Positions 15,840 through 27,420 of a DNA stretch of 64,000 bases are shown here, piece after piece. This DNA comes from Panacagrimonas sp052387695. GTDB lineage: Bacteria > Pseudomonadota > Gammaproteobacteria > Nevskiales > Nevskiaceae. Numbering within the stretch: the first letter of the stretch is position 1; every line of letters begins with the position of its first letter. The notes under the pieces are model-generated. The model was given only the letters and a program-made list of their open reading frames with translations. It did not search any database and had not been told where the DNA came from. Location: contig JBQTIX010000017.1 in assembly GCA_052387695.1 (NCBI GenBank), forward strand, positions 25,852-89,851. Reading direction: 5' to 3'. The position numbers and the translations under genes were made by a program.

Positions 15840-18530
15840 ATGGGCGCCGAAATCGAAATCGCAGAAGACGAAGCCGCCAGCGTGTTTTCCGCACGCAAGG
15901 TCAAGGCGCGGCTGCGCGCCGACCAGGGCAAGCCGGTGGTCGCGTTCCGCGCCACGCTCAACTGGGGTCGCGAGCGCCTGCACAGTCTGTTCGCCGAAGG
16001 CCAGGCCGCAGGTTCGCTGGTGCGCGCCCGCGCGCACCTGGTCGATGAAGTGCTGCGCGAAGCCTGGAGCCAGCATCTGTCCGAGACTTCGCCGGGCCTC
16101 TCGCTCGTCGCCGTCGGCGGCTACGGCCGCGGCGAACTGCTGCCGCATTCGGACATCGACATCCTGCTGCTGCACGCAGGCCGGGCGCTGGACGATTCGC
16201 GCGATGCCCTGGAACGGCTCACGGCCTTCTTCTGGGACATCGGCCTGGATGTCGGCCAGAGCGTGCGCACGGTTGTCGAATGCTTCACCGAGGCGGAGCG
16301 CGACATCACGGTCATCACCAACCTGATGGAGGCGCGACACCTGGCGGGCGATGCCAGCCTGTTTTCCGAAATGGAAAAGAGTCTCACGCCCGACAAGCTG
16401 TGGTCGGTCGCGGACTTCTTCCGCGGCAAGAAGGCCGAACAGGCGACCCGCTACCGCAAGTATGACGACACCGGCTACAAGCTCGAACCCAACGTCAAGG
16501 AGTCGCCCGGCGGCCTGCGCGACATCCACACCATCGGCTGGGTCGCCAAGCGGCATTTCGGCGCGCGCACCCTGGGCGAGTTGCGCGATCACGGCTTTCT
16601 GACCAAGCAGGAATGCGACGAACTGTTCGCCGGCCAGGATTTCCTGTGGCGCGTGCGCTTCGCCTTGCACATGATCACCGGCCGGCGCGAAGACCGGCTG
16701 CTGTTTGACCATCAGGTCACCATCGCCGGCCTGTTCGGATACGTGAACTCGGAGGGCGATCCGCCCAACCACGCGGTCGAGCAGTTCATGCAGCTCTACT
16801 ACCGCACCATCAAGTCGCTGAGCTGCCTCAACGACATGCTGTTGCAGCTGTTCGAGGAGGCGATCCTCCATCCGCTGCCGGATGCCGCGATCAAGGTGCT
16901 CAACCCGCGCTTCCAGATCCGCAACGGCTTCATGGAGGCGCGCGACGATTCGGTGTTTCGCGACAGCCCTTGCGCGCTGCTGGAACTGTTCCTGCTGATG
17001 CAGCAGAACGCCGGTCTGGAAGGCGTCCGTGCGCAGACCGTGCGCCTGCTGTTGCGCGACTCGCGCCTGATGACCGCCGGCGTGCGCGAAGACGTCCGCG
17101 CACGCTCGATCTTCATCCAGATGTTCCGCGACGGCCGCGGGCTCACCCGCAACCTGCGCCGGATGAATCGCTACGGCGTGCTCGGTCGCTATCTGCCGGC
17201 CTTCGGCAAGGTCGTGGGCCTGATGCAGTACGACCTGTTCCACACCCTGACGGTGGACGAACACACCCTCTACGTGGTGCGCAACCTGCGGCGCTTCGCG
17301 ATGCCGCGCTTTGCCCACGAAATGCCGTTCTGCACCGACCTGTTCCGGAAACTGCCGAAGCCGGAGGTGTTGTACCTGGCCGGCTTCTTCCACGACATGG
17401 CCAAGGGCCGCGGCGGCGATCACTCCGACATCGGCAGCGTCGAGGCGGAGACCTTCTGCCTCGAACACGGCTTCTCGCACGCGGACGCCGAACTCGTCGC
17501 CTGGCTGGTGAAGAACCACCTGATGATGTCGCTCACCGCGCAGCGCGCCGACATCACCGATCCGCAGGTGATCGCCGAATTCACCCGCAAGGTGGGCGAT
17601 CACGTGCGGCTCGATTATCTGTTCCTGCTGACCGTCGCCGACATCCGCGCCACCAATCCGGCGCTGTGGAATTCCTGGCGCGAATCCTTGCTGCTGGAGC
17701 TGTATCGCTCCACCCTGCGCGCGCTTCAGCGCGGACCGGAAAATCCCTTGCTGCAGGACGAGATGGTGGCCGAGGCCAAGGAGGCCGCCTGCGGTCTGCT
17801 CACCGCTGCCGGGATTCCCGTGTCATCGGCCGAGCAGGTCTGGTCGCGCTTCGGCAACGAATATTTCCTGCGCCACTATGCGAGCGAACTGGCCTGGCAT
17901 CTGCCGGCCATCCAGGCAGTGACGGAAAGCGACCTGCCCCTGGTCCTGGTGGACGGCCTGGGCCCCGGCGCCAACACGGTCTTCGTGTACATGCGCGATC
18001 GCGATCACCTCTTTGCCATCTCCACCGGCGTGCTGGCGCGCCTGGGTCTGACCATCCTCGATGCGCGCATCCAAACCACCGCCGACGGCTACGTGCTCGA
18101 CTCCTACGTGGTGATGGAAGGCGACGACACGCCGATCTCGATGCAGCATCGGCTCGACGAGATCGCCGCACAACTGCGCGAGGTGCTGCGCGACCCGGAC
18201 GTGTCGGTGATCGACGTCAACCGTCGCGTGCCGCAACGCCTCAAGCATTTCAACACGCCGACGACCGTGCACTTCGGCCAGGACGGCGCGCGCGGTCGCA
18301 CCATCCTCGAACTCGTCACCGCCGACCAGCCCGGCCTGCTGTCGATGATCGGACGCGTGTTCAACCAGCACGGCATCCGGCTCGACGGCGCCAAGATCGC
18401 AACCATCGGCGAACGCGCCGAGGACGTGTTCTTCATCACCGATCTCCAGCGCCAGCCCATCACCAACGAAGACACGCTCGAAGAACTTCGCGAGGTGCTG
18501 ATGCGCACGCTGGACAAGAGCGAGCTCTAA
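15840..18530 (+). CDS. glnD: Bifunctional PII uridylyltransferase/uridylyl-removing enzyme
   Basis: Senses glutamine and modifies PII (GlnB/GlnK) to set nitrogen assimilation. The 896-residue protein has a nucleotidyltransferase domain with GGYGRGELLPHSDIDILL at about residues 93-110 (Asp105 and Asp107 as metal ligands), an HD domain with FFHDMAKGRGGDHSDIG near residue 517 for uridylyl removal, and two C-terminal ACT domains (about 700-790 and 815-896) that bind glutamine. Length is normal for the family. The map-glnD-dapD order matches E. coli. Confidence 0.96.
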   Translation: MGAEIEIAEDEAASVFSARKVKARLRADQGKPVVAFRATLNWGRERLHSLFAEGQAAGSLVRARAHLVDEVLREAWSQHLSETSPGLSLVAVGGYGRGELLPHSDIDILLLHAGRALDDSRDALERLTAFFWDIGLDVGQSVRTVVECFTEAERDITVITNLMEARHLAGDASLFSEMEKSLTPDKLWSVADFFRGKKAEQATRYRKYDDTGYKLEPNVKESPGGLRDIHTIGWVAKRHFGARTLGELRDHGFLTKQECDELFAGQDFLWRVRFALHMITGRREDRLLFDHQVTIAGLFGYVNSEGDPPNHAVEQFMQLYYRTIKSLSCLNDMLLQLFEEAILHPLPDAAIKVLNPRFQIRNGFMEARDDSVFRDSPCALLELFLLMQQNAGLEGVRAQTVRLLLRDSRLMTAGVREDVRARSIFIQMFRDGRGLTRNLRRMNRYGVLGRYLPAFGKVVGLMQYDLFHTLTVDEHTLYVVRNLRRFAMPRFAHEMPFCTDLFRKLPKPEVLYLAGFFHDMAKGRGGDHSDIGSVEAETFCLEHGFSHADAELVAWLVKNHLMMSLTAQRADITDPQVIAEFTRKVGDHVRLDYLFLLTVADIRATNPALWNSWRESLLLELYRSTLRALQRGPENPLLQDEMVAEAKEAACGLLTAAGIPVSSAEQVWSRFGNEYFLRHYASELAWHLPAIQAVTESDLPLVLVDGLGPGANTVFVYMRDRDHLFAISTGVLARLGLTILDARIQTTADGYVLDSYVVMEGDDTPISMQHRLDEIAAQLREVLRDPDVSVIDVNRRVPQRLKHFNTPTTVHFGQDGARGRTILELVTADQPGLLSMIGRVFNQHGIRLDGAKIATIGERAEDVFFITDLQRQPITNEDTLEELREVLMRTLDKSEL

Positions 18531-18554
18531 GGCGACCCTGCGCGCCGATGGGCA

Positions 18555-18683
18555 TGTAGGTCGGGTCAAGACCGCGCGCTTTTCGCGGTCGGACCCGACA
18601 GACGCCGACGGGCCGCACGTCGGTTCCGCCCGCATGAAGCCGCGGGCTTGAACCGACCTACAACCGACCTACAACCGACCTAC
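18555..18683. repeat. Dispersed palindromic repeat family B, copy 1
   Basis: Begins with GTAGGTCGG and ends with CCGACCTAC, with an internal inverted repeat in which GGGTCAAGACCGCG faces CGCGGTCGGACCC. The 3' end holds three tandem copies of the 11-mer ACAACCGACCT type unit. The same layout recurs at 44269, 46141, 53351, 57119, 63257 and 63634. It fills most of the glnD-dapD gap and could act as an mRNA 3'-end stem. Confidence 0.75.
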
Positions 18684-18772
18684 GAAACGGATTGGGCCCG
18701 AGCAGATTTTCCCTGACAACGCGTCGAACCGGCACGATTAGCGACGCAGCACCGCCACCCACTTGATCGACC

Positions 18773-19588
18773 ATGACTGATCTTCAGACCCTCATCGAAG
18801 CCGCCTGGGAAACCCGCACCTCGCTGGACCGCAACGACCCGAAGCTGCGCGATGCAGTGACGGAAACGATCGGTCTGCTCGACAGCGGCGCGGCACGAGT
18901 GGCCGAACCCGGCGCCGAAGGCTGGCGCGTCAATCAGTGGCTCAAGAAGGCCGTGCTGCTGTACTTCCGCCTGCACGACAACGTTCCGATCGCCATGGGC
19001 CAGCTCGGCGGCTACGACAAGGTGCCGCTCAAGTTCGACGGCTGGACGGCCGCAGACTTCGCCCGGCAGAACGTCCGCGTCGTGCCGCCGGCGACGGTGC
19101 GCAAGGGCGCGTACATCGCCCCGGGTGCGATCCTCATGCCGAGCTACGTCAACATCGGCGCCCACGTCGGCAGCGGCACGATGGTGGATACCTGGGCCAC
19201 CGTGGGCTCCTGTGCGCAGATCGGCGCCAACGTGCACCTGTCCGGCGGCGTCGGCATCGGCGGCGTGCTGGAACCGTTGCAAGCCAACCCGACCATCATC
19301 GAAGACGACTGCTTCATCGGCGCGCGCTCGGAAGTGGTCGAAGGCGTGGTGATCGAAAAGGGCTCGGTGCTGTCGATGGGTGTGTTCATCGGCCAGAGCA
19401 CGCCGATCTACGATCGCGAGAGCGGCGAGATCACTTACGGCAAAGTGCCCCCCTACAGCGTCGTCGTCGCCGGTTCGCTGCCCAAGGACGGCGGCCGCTA
19501 CAACCTGGCCTGCGCGGTGATCGTCAAGCGTGTGGACGAGAAGACGCGAGCCAAGGTGGGCATCAACGAGCTGCTGCGCGATCTGTGA
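18773..19588 (+). CDS. dapD: Tetrahydrodipicolinate N-succinyltransferase
   Basis: Succinylase branch of lysine and diaminopimelate synthesis: transfers succinyl from CoA to tetrahydrodipicolinate. The 271-residue protein has the helical N-terminal domain (1-100), then a left-handed beta-helix (VVPPATVRKGAYIAPGAILM, IGAHVGSGTMVDTWATVGSC) and the C-terminal PPYSVVVAGSLPKDGGRYNL segment that closes over CoA. ATG 18773 gives the typical MTDLQTLIEAAWETR start. dapE follows after one base, so two enzymes of the same route are coupled. Confidence 0.97.
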   Translation: MTDLQTLIEAAWETRTSLDRNDPKLRDAVTETIGLLDSGAARVAEPGAEGWRVNQWLKKAVLLYFRLHDNVPIAMGQLGGYDKVPLKFDGWTAADFARQNVRVVPPATVRKGAYIAPGAILMPSYVNIGAHVGSGTMVDTWATVGSCAQIGANVHLSGGVGIGGVLEPLQANPTIIEDDCFIGARSEVVEGVVIEKGSVLSMGVFIGQSTPIYDRESGEITYGKVPPYSVVVAGSLPKDGGRYNLACAVIVKRVDEKTRAKVGINELLRDL

Positions 19589-19589
19589 C

Positions 19590-20735
19590 GTGAGTCGTGA
19601 CCCCAACGCGGTCCTGGAGCTGGCCCGGGCGCTGATCGAACGGCGTTCCAGCACGCCCGACGACGCCGGTTGCTGCGAGCTGATCGCGGCGCGCCTTCGG
19701 CCGCTGGGATTCCGGATCGAATACCTCAACTCGGAGGGGGTCACCAATCTCTGGGCCACGCGCGGCAGCGCGCGTCCGCTCAGCCTCCTCGCGGGCCATA
19801 CCGACATCGTTCCCACCGGCCCGCTCGATCAATGGCGCAGCCCGCCGTTCGAGCCCGCGGTTCGCGACGGCGTGCTTTACGGCCGCGGCGCGGCCGACAT
19901 GAAGTCCGGCCTGGCGGCGATGGTCTGTGCCGTCGAGCGTCTGCTGGCCTCGGGCGAGGACCATCCGGGCACCCTTGCCTTCCTGATCACCAGCGACGAG
20001 GAAGGCATGGCGCGGCATGGCACGCGGCACGTCGTCGAGGTGCTGAAAGCGCGCGGCCTCGTTCCCGATTTCGCCATCGTCGGCGAGGCCTCTTCCAACC
20101 TGGTGCTGGGCGATCGCATCGTCGTCGGCCGCCGCGGCTCGCTGGGCTGCAACCTGCGCGTGATCGGCCGCCAGGGCCACGTGGCCTATCCGCACAAGGG
20201 CGACAACCCGGTGCACCGGCTGGTGCCGGCTCTTGCGGAATTGATCGCGACCCGCTGGGACGAGGGCAATGCGTACTTCCCGCCCACCTCGTTCCAGGTG
20301 TCCAACCTCCATGCCGGGACCGGTGCCAACAACGTGATCCCGGGCGAAGCCGAAGTGGTCTTCAACTTCCGCTACTGCACGGAGTCGGACGCCGAGAGCC
20401 TCAAGTCCCGCGTGCACGCGATGCTGGATCGCTGGTGCCCACAATACGAGGCCGACTGGTGGCATACGGGCGAACCGTTCCTGACGCGGTCGGGGCGACT
20501 GATCGAGGCGGCGCGCGCTGCCATCGCCGGGGTCACGGGCATCCATCAGCCCGAGCTGTTCACCGGCGGTGGAACCTCGGACGCACGCTTCATCGCGCCC
20601 TGGGGCGCCGAAGTCGTCGAGATTGGCCCCATCAACGACAGCATTCACAAGATCGACGAGCACGTGCGCGTGGCCGACCTGATGCCGCTGTCGCGGATCT
20701 ACGAAAACCTGCTGCGCAGCCTCGCCGCGCCTTGA
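19590..20735 (+). CDS. dapE: Succinyl-diaminopimelate desuccinylase
   Basis: Di-zinc M20 hydrolase that releases succinate from N-succinyl-LL-DAP. With GTG 19590 as start (VSRDPNAVLELARALIERRS) it has 381 residues, the family length, and begins one base after the dapD stop. Ligands: His in SLLAGHTDIVPTG, Asp in GRGAADMKSGLAAM, catalytic Glu pair in TSDEEGMA, Glu in VGEASS, and the late His/Gly motif FTGGGTSDARFI. The frame extends 20 codons further upstream through dapD but that part is a shadow. Confidence 0.95.
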   Translation: MSRDPNAVLELARALIERRSSTPDDAGCCELIAARLRPLGFRIEYLNSEGVTNLWATRGSARPLSLLAGHTDIVPTGPLDQWRSPPFEPAVRDGVLYGRGAADMKSGLAAMVCAVERLLASGEDHPGTLAFLITSDEEGMARHGTRHVVEVLKARGLVPDFAIVGEASSNLVLGDRIVVGRRGSLGCNLRVIGRQGHVAYPHKGDNPVHRLVPALAELIATRWDEGNAYFPPTSFQVSNLHAGTGANNVIPGEAEVVFNFRYCTESDAESLKSRVHAMLDRWCPQYEADWWHTGEPFLTRSGRLIEAARAAIAGVTGIHQPELFTGGGTSDARFIAPWGAEVVEIGPINDSIHKIDEHVRVADLMPLSRIYENLLRSLAAP

Positions 20736-20743
20736 TTGGCGAC

Positions 20744-21742
20744 ATGGATGGATCCCTCGTGTCGGTCACGGATTTCCGGCCGGGCTTCGGTCTGGGTCAT
20801 CCCGGCGTGCAAGCAACGCTCGCGAGCATGCGACCGGCTCATCGCATCTGGCGCCGGCGCGGACTGGACCTCAACGCGCGTTCGCAATTTCACACGCTGG
20901 ACTGCGGCGACGACGTGCGCCTCACCGGAATGCATACGGCACATCCGGCGGGCACCGCGCGCGGTCTGGTGGTGCTGATTCACGGCTGGGAGGGCTGCCA
21001 CGATTCGAGTTATCTCTACTCGATGGCCTGCGCGCTGTTCACCCAGGGCTACAACATCTTCCGCCTGAACCTGCGCGACCACGCCGGCACTCACCATCTC
21101 AACCTTGAGATGTTCCATTCCGCGCGCATGGCCGAGGTGCTCGGTGCGTGCGCCGAGATTCTCAAGCTCGACGCGACCGTGCCGCTTTACGTGATCGGCT
21201 ACTCGCTGGGCGGCAACTTCGCGTTGCGCATCGCCTTGCGTGGCCCCGCCCTCGGCATCGTGCCGCGCCTGACCGTGGCGGTCTCGCCCGCCATCGACCC
21301 GGGCGCGACCCTGCGCGGGATAGACGACGGCCCCGCTCTGTTCCGATGGTACTTTCTGAAGCGCTGGCACAAGACACTCGAAGCTAAACGCAAGGCCTGG
21401 CCGCATTACGATTTCCAGGTCTATCGCGACATGAAACGCTTCACGGACGTGACGCGCCAATTCGTCGCCGACCAGACCGGATACGCCAGCCTGGATGAAT
21501 ACCTCGCCGAGTACACGCTGACACCCGAGATGCTGGCGCGCGCGCCCTCACCCATCGCCGTCATCACTGCACGCGACGACAGCGTGATTCCGGAAAAGGA
21601 TTTCGCGGGCCTGGCGCCACATGGATCAGTGGTGTCGTTCGACGCGCCGGACCGCGGCGGACATTGCGGCTTCATCGAGAACTGGCGCCTGGATTGCTGG
21701 GCCGAGAAGCGGGTGTTGAGCCTGCTCGGCGCGTACGGCTGA
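20744..21742 (+). CDS. YheT-like alpha/beta hydrolase
   Basis: A 332-residue alpha/beta hydrolase of the YheT/Eht1 (UPF0017) type. Visible features are the oxyanion-hole region LIHGWEGCHDSSYLY, the nucleophile elbow GYSLGGNFALR, an acidic residue in ITARDDSVIP, and the catalytic His in PDRGGHCGF. Family members act on short-chain esters or acyl-CoA-derived lipids, but the substrate here is unknown. It starts at ATG 20744, eight bases after dapE, so it may be co-transcribed with the dap genes without being functionally linked. There is no signal peptide. Confidence 0.85.
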   Translation: MDGSLVSVTDFRPGFGLGHPGVQATLASMRPAHRIWRRRGLDLNARSQFHTLDCGDDVRLTGMHTAHPAGTARGLVVLIHGWEGCHDSSYLYSMACALFTQGYNIFRLNLRDHAGTHHLNLEMFHSARMAEVLGACAEILKLDATVPLYVIGYSLGGNFALRIALRGPALGIVPRLTVAVSPAIDPGATLRGIDDGPALFRWYFLKRWHKTLEAKRKAWPHYDFQVYRDMKRFTDVTRQFVADQTGYASLDEYLAEYTLTPEMLARAPSPIAVITARDDSVIPEKDFAGLAPHGSVVSFDAPDRGGHCGFIENWRLDCWAEKRVLSLLGAYG

Positions 21743-22156
21743 CCGCGATTCATCAAATTCGGTGTTCAAGGGCCTGCGGGAGGGGGCTTCCTGCCCCCTC
21801 CAGACTCGCCCTTCCTTCACTTACGCCATCTCGGCCGCCTGCCGCAGTCGGCCCGGTGGATGCACTTCGCTTATCCACCCTACGCCGCGCCGGCCTGTAG
21901 GGTGGATAAGCGAAGCGCATCCACCCTCCCGGGCCAAGAAGGGATTACCGGCCGGTCTCCCACCTGCGTACGTCGGCTCCGCCCGCGAAAGGCGCGCGGG
22001 GATGCTACGGTCTTGGGCTGGCCTTGCCGGCGAATAGCTCGACGATTCGGGCCGAAGCTGACCTGCCCGCGACGACCAAGAGGCCTATGCGGAACATGGC
22101 GGGAGCGCTCGCTCAAGGTCGGGACCTGGGTCGTCGCCGGCGCGAAGAATCATGGA
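21743..22156. other. 414-bp convergent intergenic region with repeats
   Basis: Lies between the converging hydrolase and helicase genes. It contains a palindromic repeat pair at 21855-21925 and a fragment of the other repeat family around 21968-22000 (CGTCGGCTCCGCCCGCGAAAG). GGGAGGGGGCTTCCTGCCCCCTCC around 21778-21800 can form a GC hairpin. I see no credible gene. Confidence 0.5.
21855..21925. repeat. Palindromic repeat family A, copy 1 (paired arms)
   Basis: GGTGGATGCACTTCGCTTAT with CCACCCTAC (21855-21883) faces its inverted counterpart (21897-21925) across 13 bases, forming a large imperfect palindrome. The same unit recurs at 24648-24713 as a pair and at 27392 and 35912 as single arms. 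Units of this TAGGGTGGATAAGCGAAGCG type are widespread in gammaproteobacterial intergenic DNA. Confidence 0.8.
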
Positions 22157-24532
<2,376 letters not shown>

Positions 24533-24647
24533 GTCGCAGGCACAAGAACGCGAGGATGAATACGACAGTGTAGCGGGCCGACAAGGCCGTGTTGGGCATT
24601 CGGCGCGGTGTCGCATCGCGATCGGGAAACAAGCTCGCGTCGGCCCT

Positions 24648-24713
24648 GGTGGATGCGCTTCGCTTATCCACCCTACCGTCCTTCGTAGGGTGGATAAGCC
24701 AAGCACATCCACC
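24648..24713. repeat. Palindromic repeat family A, copy 2 (paired arms)
   Basis: GGTGGATGCGCTTCGCTTAT with CCACCCTAC is followed after a short spacer by an inverted arm GTAGGGTGGATAAGCCAAGC ending in ACATCCACC, which has a few mismatches. It lies upstream of the helicase gene, so the helicase is bracketed by two paired copies of this family. Confidence 0.8.
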
Positions 24714-24730
24714 CATCGGGACGATCTACC

Positions 24731-26197
24731 TCAAGCGCCCTCAACCTCGCCCGCCCCCGCCAGACCCGGTCCGGCCCGGCCCCAGCTGGCGTTGAGCATC
24801 GCCTGTTCCAGCGCGGCACGCGGCTCGAACTCGCGGCCCACGCTCATGTGCGAGCCCTGATACCAGTTGACCGGCACGTCCCAGTGGTTGGCCAGCAGGA
24901 GGGGCTGGGCGACGGGCACGATGCGATCGGCACTCGCCGCCACGACGAAGCGGCGGTCGCGGGCGAGTTTCGTCGGCCGCGCCAGCGGCGATACCGGCCT
25001 CAGCAGTTCGCGATAACGCGCCAGGCTCAGGCCCTGCGATTCAAAATACAGGCGGTGCAGCGGCGGCATCACGCGCCACAGCGTCTCGGCGAAATCGATC
25101 ACGGGAATCACCGCCACGCCAAAGTCCAGGTCAGCCGCGTAGCCGCTGAGCAGGCCGGTGTTGTAGCCGCCGAGGCTGAAGCCGTACAGGCCGATCTCGC
25201 GTGCCTCCTCCGAGGCGCGCAGCCACGCGACCCAGCGCCGCAGATCCCACAGCGCCTGGGTCTGTGCGAACAGCAGGTCGAGCAGATCGCCGTCGAGATA
25301 TTGATCGCCCGAGAGCCGGCCGATCTTGCGCGGACCGTGCAGCGGCAGGGTCGGCATGATCAGGTTCAGCCCGAACTTGCGATGCAGCAGGCCGGGCCGG
25401 AACAGACCGAAGTCGACCCAGGGGTCACCCATGCGATAGCCATGGATGCACATCAGCCACGGCCGCGGCGGACCGGGGTGCCGCAGCACCCAGGCATTGG
25501 TGCGCAGATTGGGTTGATGCCCCGCCCATAGCGCGGCGCCTGGAAGCTCGGGGTCGGGCGCAAACTCGCTGTCGAAACTGAGGCGTTCGAAGTCGAACCC
25601 ATACATCCGGCCGGTCTGCGCCTGGATCAATTTTGGCGCTTCGGGCCTGCCGTGCATGCCCTCGGGCTTGTCCAGCCAGCCGCGCTGCTTGAGCACCGCC
25701 TCCAGCCCCAGCGCCTCGTCGCACATGCGCCGCGCACGCTCGCCAACCGGGATGCGCGCAACGATCAGGAAGTAGCCCATGATCGCTTCGTCGAAGCCCA
25801 CCTTGACCTGGTTTTGCAGGTCGCGGTCCGGCTCCGGCACGCCGGCGGAAGCGAATTCGTTGAACAGGCTGGCGCGCCCGGCGGCGACGAAGCAGCCGGT
25901 GGCGAGCGCCGCAAAAATCAGCCCGTCGAGAAAGCCGGTCACGAACATCACCGGCAGCACGAACAGCGCCCCCAGCACGCCGCCGAGCGCCATGTAGCTG
26001 GTCACCCGCCGATCTCCCGGCAGACACAGCAGCGCAAGGCCGGTGGCCAGCCAGATCACGCCCGGCAGACCGGCGAACAGGGCGCCCAGCCATCCTTCCA
26101 CGATCAGCAGCGCGAACAGGCCTGCCGCGATCGGAGCCAGCGCGGTCCAGTCCCACTGACGCGGCGGTTCCAGGGGCCGCAGAGGGTCTGTGCTCAT
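24731..26197 (-). CDS. Membrane-anchored alpha/beta hydrolase
   Basis: A 488-residue protein with two to four N-terminal hydrophobic segments (about 20-110, including LAPIAAGLFALLIVEGWLG and VLGALFVLPVMFVTGFLDG) and then a soluble alpha/beta hydrolase domain. The oxyanion segment is WLMCIHGYRMG, the nucleophile elbow is YGFSLGGYNTG, and a late SADRIVPV plus QGSHMSVG supply likely Asp and His. Substrate is unknown. The start overlaps the stop of the 98-residue membrane protein by ATGA. Its C-terminus is an Ala/Gly-rich tail of about 20 residues. Confidence 0.8.
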   Translation of the reverse strand: MSTDPLRPLEPPRQWDWTALAPIAAGLFALLIVEGWLGALFAGLPGVIWLATGLALLCLPGDRRVTSYMALGGVLGALFVLPVMFVTGFLDGLIFAALATGCFVAAGRASLFNEFASAGVPEPDRDLQNQVKVGFDEAIMGYFLIVARIPVGERARRMCDEALGLEAVLKQRGWLDKPEGMHGRPEAPKLIQAQTGRMYGFDFERLSFDSEFAPDPELPGAALWAGHQPNLRTNAWVLRHPGPPRPWLMCIHGYRMGDPWVDFGLFRPGLLHRKFGLNLIMPTLPLHGPRKIGRLSGDQYLDGDLLDLLFAQTQALWDLRRWVAWLRASEEAREIGLYGFSLGGYNTGLLSGYAADLDFGVAVIPVIDFAETLWRVMPPLHRLYFESQGLSLARYRELLRPVSPLARPTKLARDRRFVVAASADRIVPVAQPLLLANHWDVPVNWYQGSHMSVGREFEPRAALEQAMLNASWGRAGPGLAGAGEVEGA

Positions 26198-26490
26198 ACC
26201 GTGAACAGCCCGTACAGATAGATGGAGGAGGCGGCCACACCGATCGCGGCCCCCGCCTCACCGGCCCAGCGCCAGGGGCGTGTGCGCAACAGTCCCCAGA
26301 AACCGATGCCGGTGACCACCGCCAGCGCGCAGAACGTCGCTGTCGCCGCCATCAGCGCGGGCATTTCGCGCATCACGCTCGGCGTGGTGTCCAGGTTGAC
26401 GCCGTACATCAGGCACACCACGCACAGGACCGTCCCGATGGTCGCCGCCATTGCGAACACGGCGCCATTGAGAATCAGCAGGTATCTCAC
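26194..26490 (-). CDS. Small three-helix membrane protein, unknown function
   Basis: 98 residues with three hydrophobic segments (about 3-27, 46-67 and 78-96). I do not recognise the family. It ends in an ATGA overlap with the membrane-anchored hydrolase and starts 10 bp after a 92-residue protein gene, so the three are probably one unit. The tight overlap suggests that it may be a membrane partner of the hydrolase; this is inference. Confidence 0.7.
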   Translation of the reverse strand: MRYLLILNGAVFAMAATIGTVLCVVCLMYGVNLDTTPSVMREMPALMAATATFCALAVVTGIGFWGLLRTRPWRWAGEAGAAIGVAASSIYLYGLFTV

Positions 26491-26500
26491 GACAGGCTTC

Positions 26501-26779
26501 TCACGACTTGCGCGCGCGCCGTTGCAGAATCTTGAGCACCGGCACCAGCTCTCGCAGGACCTTGGGCTGGGTCAGCCCGGCCTTCAGAAGCAGCTTCGTG
26601 AAGTTGCGCGCGATCGCGTCGCGGCTGTCGAACACGGTGCCCACCATCGGGATGCTGCGATGGTCGATCATCACCACCCGGTCGGCCGGCTCGTCGCCGA
26701 AGCGGAACGCAAGCGTGACCTGAACCTCCAGGGGTTCCTGAGCCGCGGCCTGCCTGTCCTTGCGTCGTGCGGATACCAT
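26501..26779 (-). CDS. Conserved-looking 92-residue protein, unknown function
   Basis: Short soluble protein with a basic C-terminus (VPVLKILQRRARKS) and a plausible core (VQVTLAFRFGDEPADRVVMI, HRSIPMVGTVFDSRDAIARN). I do not recognise it. Support comes from its position: same strand, 10 bp upstream of the small membrane protein and 24 bp from the divergent hydrolase start. Competing frames on the same strand are shadows of the divergent hydrolase. A GTG or ATG further in could be the true start. Confidence 0.55.
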   Translation of the reverse strand: MVSARRKDRQAAAQEPLEVQVTLAFRFGDEPADRVVMIDHRSIPMVGTVFDSRDAIARNFTKLLLKAGLTQPKVLRELVPVLKILQRRARKS

Positions 26780-26804
26780 CGCCCTGGTTCTCGTGGAGGT
26801 TCCC

Positions 26805-27311
26805 GTGTCTTCCGATCGGCTGGTCTGTTTCGCTCACGGCAAGGAGAGCGGTCCCTGGGGCACCAAGATCACGCGGCTTGCCGAGGTGGCGAGGGCGCGC
26901 GGGTTCGAGGCCATCAGTCCGGATTATAGGCACACGCTGGACCCGCACGAGCGGGTGGCCTCGCTGGTCCGGCTGGCCCCGACGGCCCGGCGCCTGGTGC
27001 TGGTGGGATCGAGCATGGGCGGCTACGTGTCGGCGATGGCCTGCGCGAGCCTGAAACCCGACGCCCTGTTCCTGATGGCGCCGGCGCTGTACTTCCCCGG
27101 CTGGGATGAAGAACCCGCCGGAATCCCCGCCCTCTGCTCGGTGGTCCACGGCTGGGACGACGACATCGTCCCGGTCGAGCGCGCCCTGCGTTTTGCGACG
27201 ACGCACCGGGCCGAGCTGCACCTCCTGCGTTCAGGCCACACGCTCAACGACCAGCTACCCGCCCTGAGCGACCTGCTGGACCGGCTCCTGATCAAGGTGA
27301 TGGAAGCCTGA
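26805..27311 (+). CDS. Small alpha/beta hydrolase, esterase-like
   Basis: A 168-residue protein from GTG 26805, preceded by GGAGGT at about a five-base spacing. The start reads VSSDRLVCFAHGKESGPWGTK, with an oxyanion-type HGKESG, then the nucleophile elbow VGSSMGGYVSAMA, an Asp in GWDDDIVPVE and a His in SGHTL. This matches short dienelactone-hydrolase or YqiA-like serine hydrolases. An in-frame ATG at 26760 would add 15 residues and overlap the divergent 92-residue gene; the GTG has the better ribosome-binding site. Substrate unknown. Confidence 0.85.
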   Translation: MSSDRLVCFAHGKESGPWGTKITRLAEVARARGFEAISPDYRHTLDPHERVASLVRLAPTARRLVLVGSSMGGYVSAMACASLKPDALFLMAPALYFPGWDEEPAGIPALCSVVHGWDDDIVPVERALRFATTHRAELHLLRSGHTLNDQLPALSDLLDRLLIKVMEA

Positions 27312-27391
27312 TGCGCGCGCCCGACGAAGGGCCCCCGTCGGGTCCGCCCGCTAACAGCACGCGGGCTTGACCCGCTCCTGCAAGTCGGCCC

Positions 27392-27420
27392 GGTGGATGC
27401 GCTTCGCTTATCCACCCTAC
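27392..27420. repeat. Palindromic repeat family A, single arm
   Basis: GGTGGATGCGCTTCGCTTAT followed by CCACCCTAC, identical to the left arm at 24648. No facing arm is present here. Confidence 0.75.

Noticed and set aside
15822..17603. Large minus-strand frame of 593 codons opposite glnD
   Set aside because: It lies fully on the other strand of a clear glnD gene, has no recognisable domain, and long antisense frames are common in GC-rich DNA.
19670..20743. Upstream extension of the YheT-like hydrolase frame through dapE
   Set aside because: The extension reads dapE out of frame; the hydrolase fold begins just after ATG 20744.
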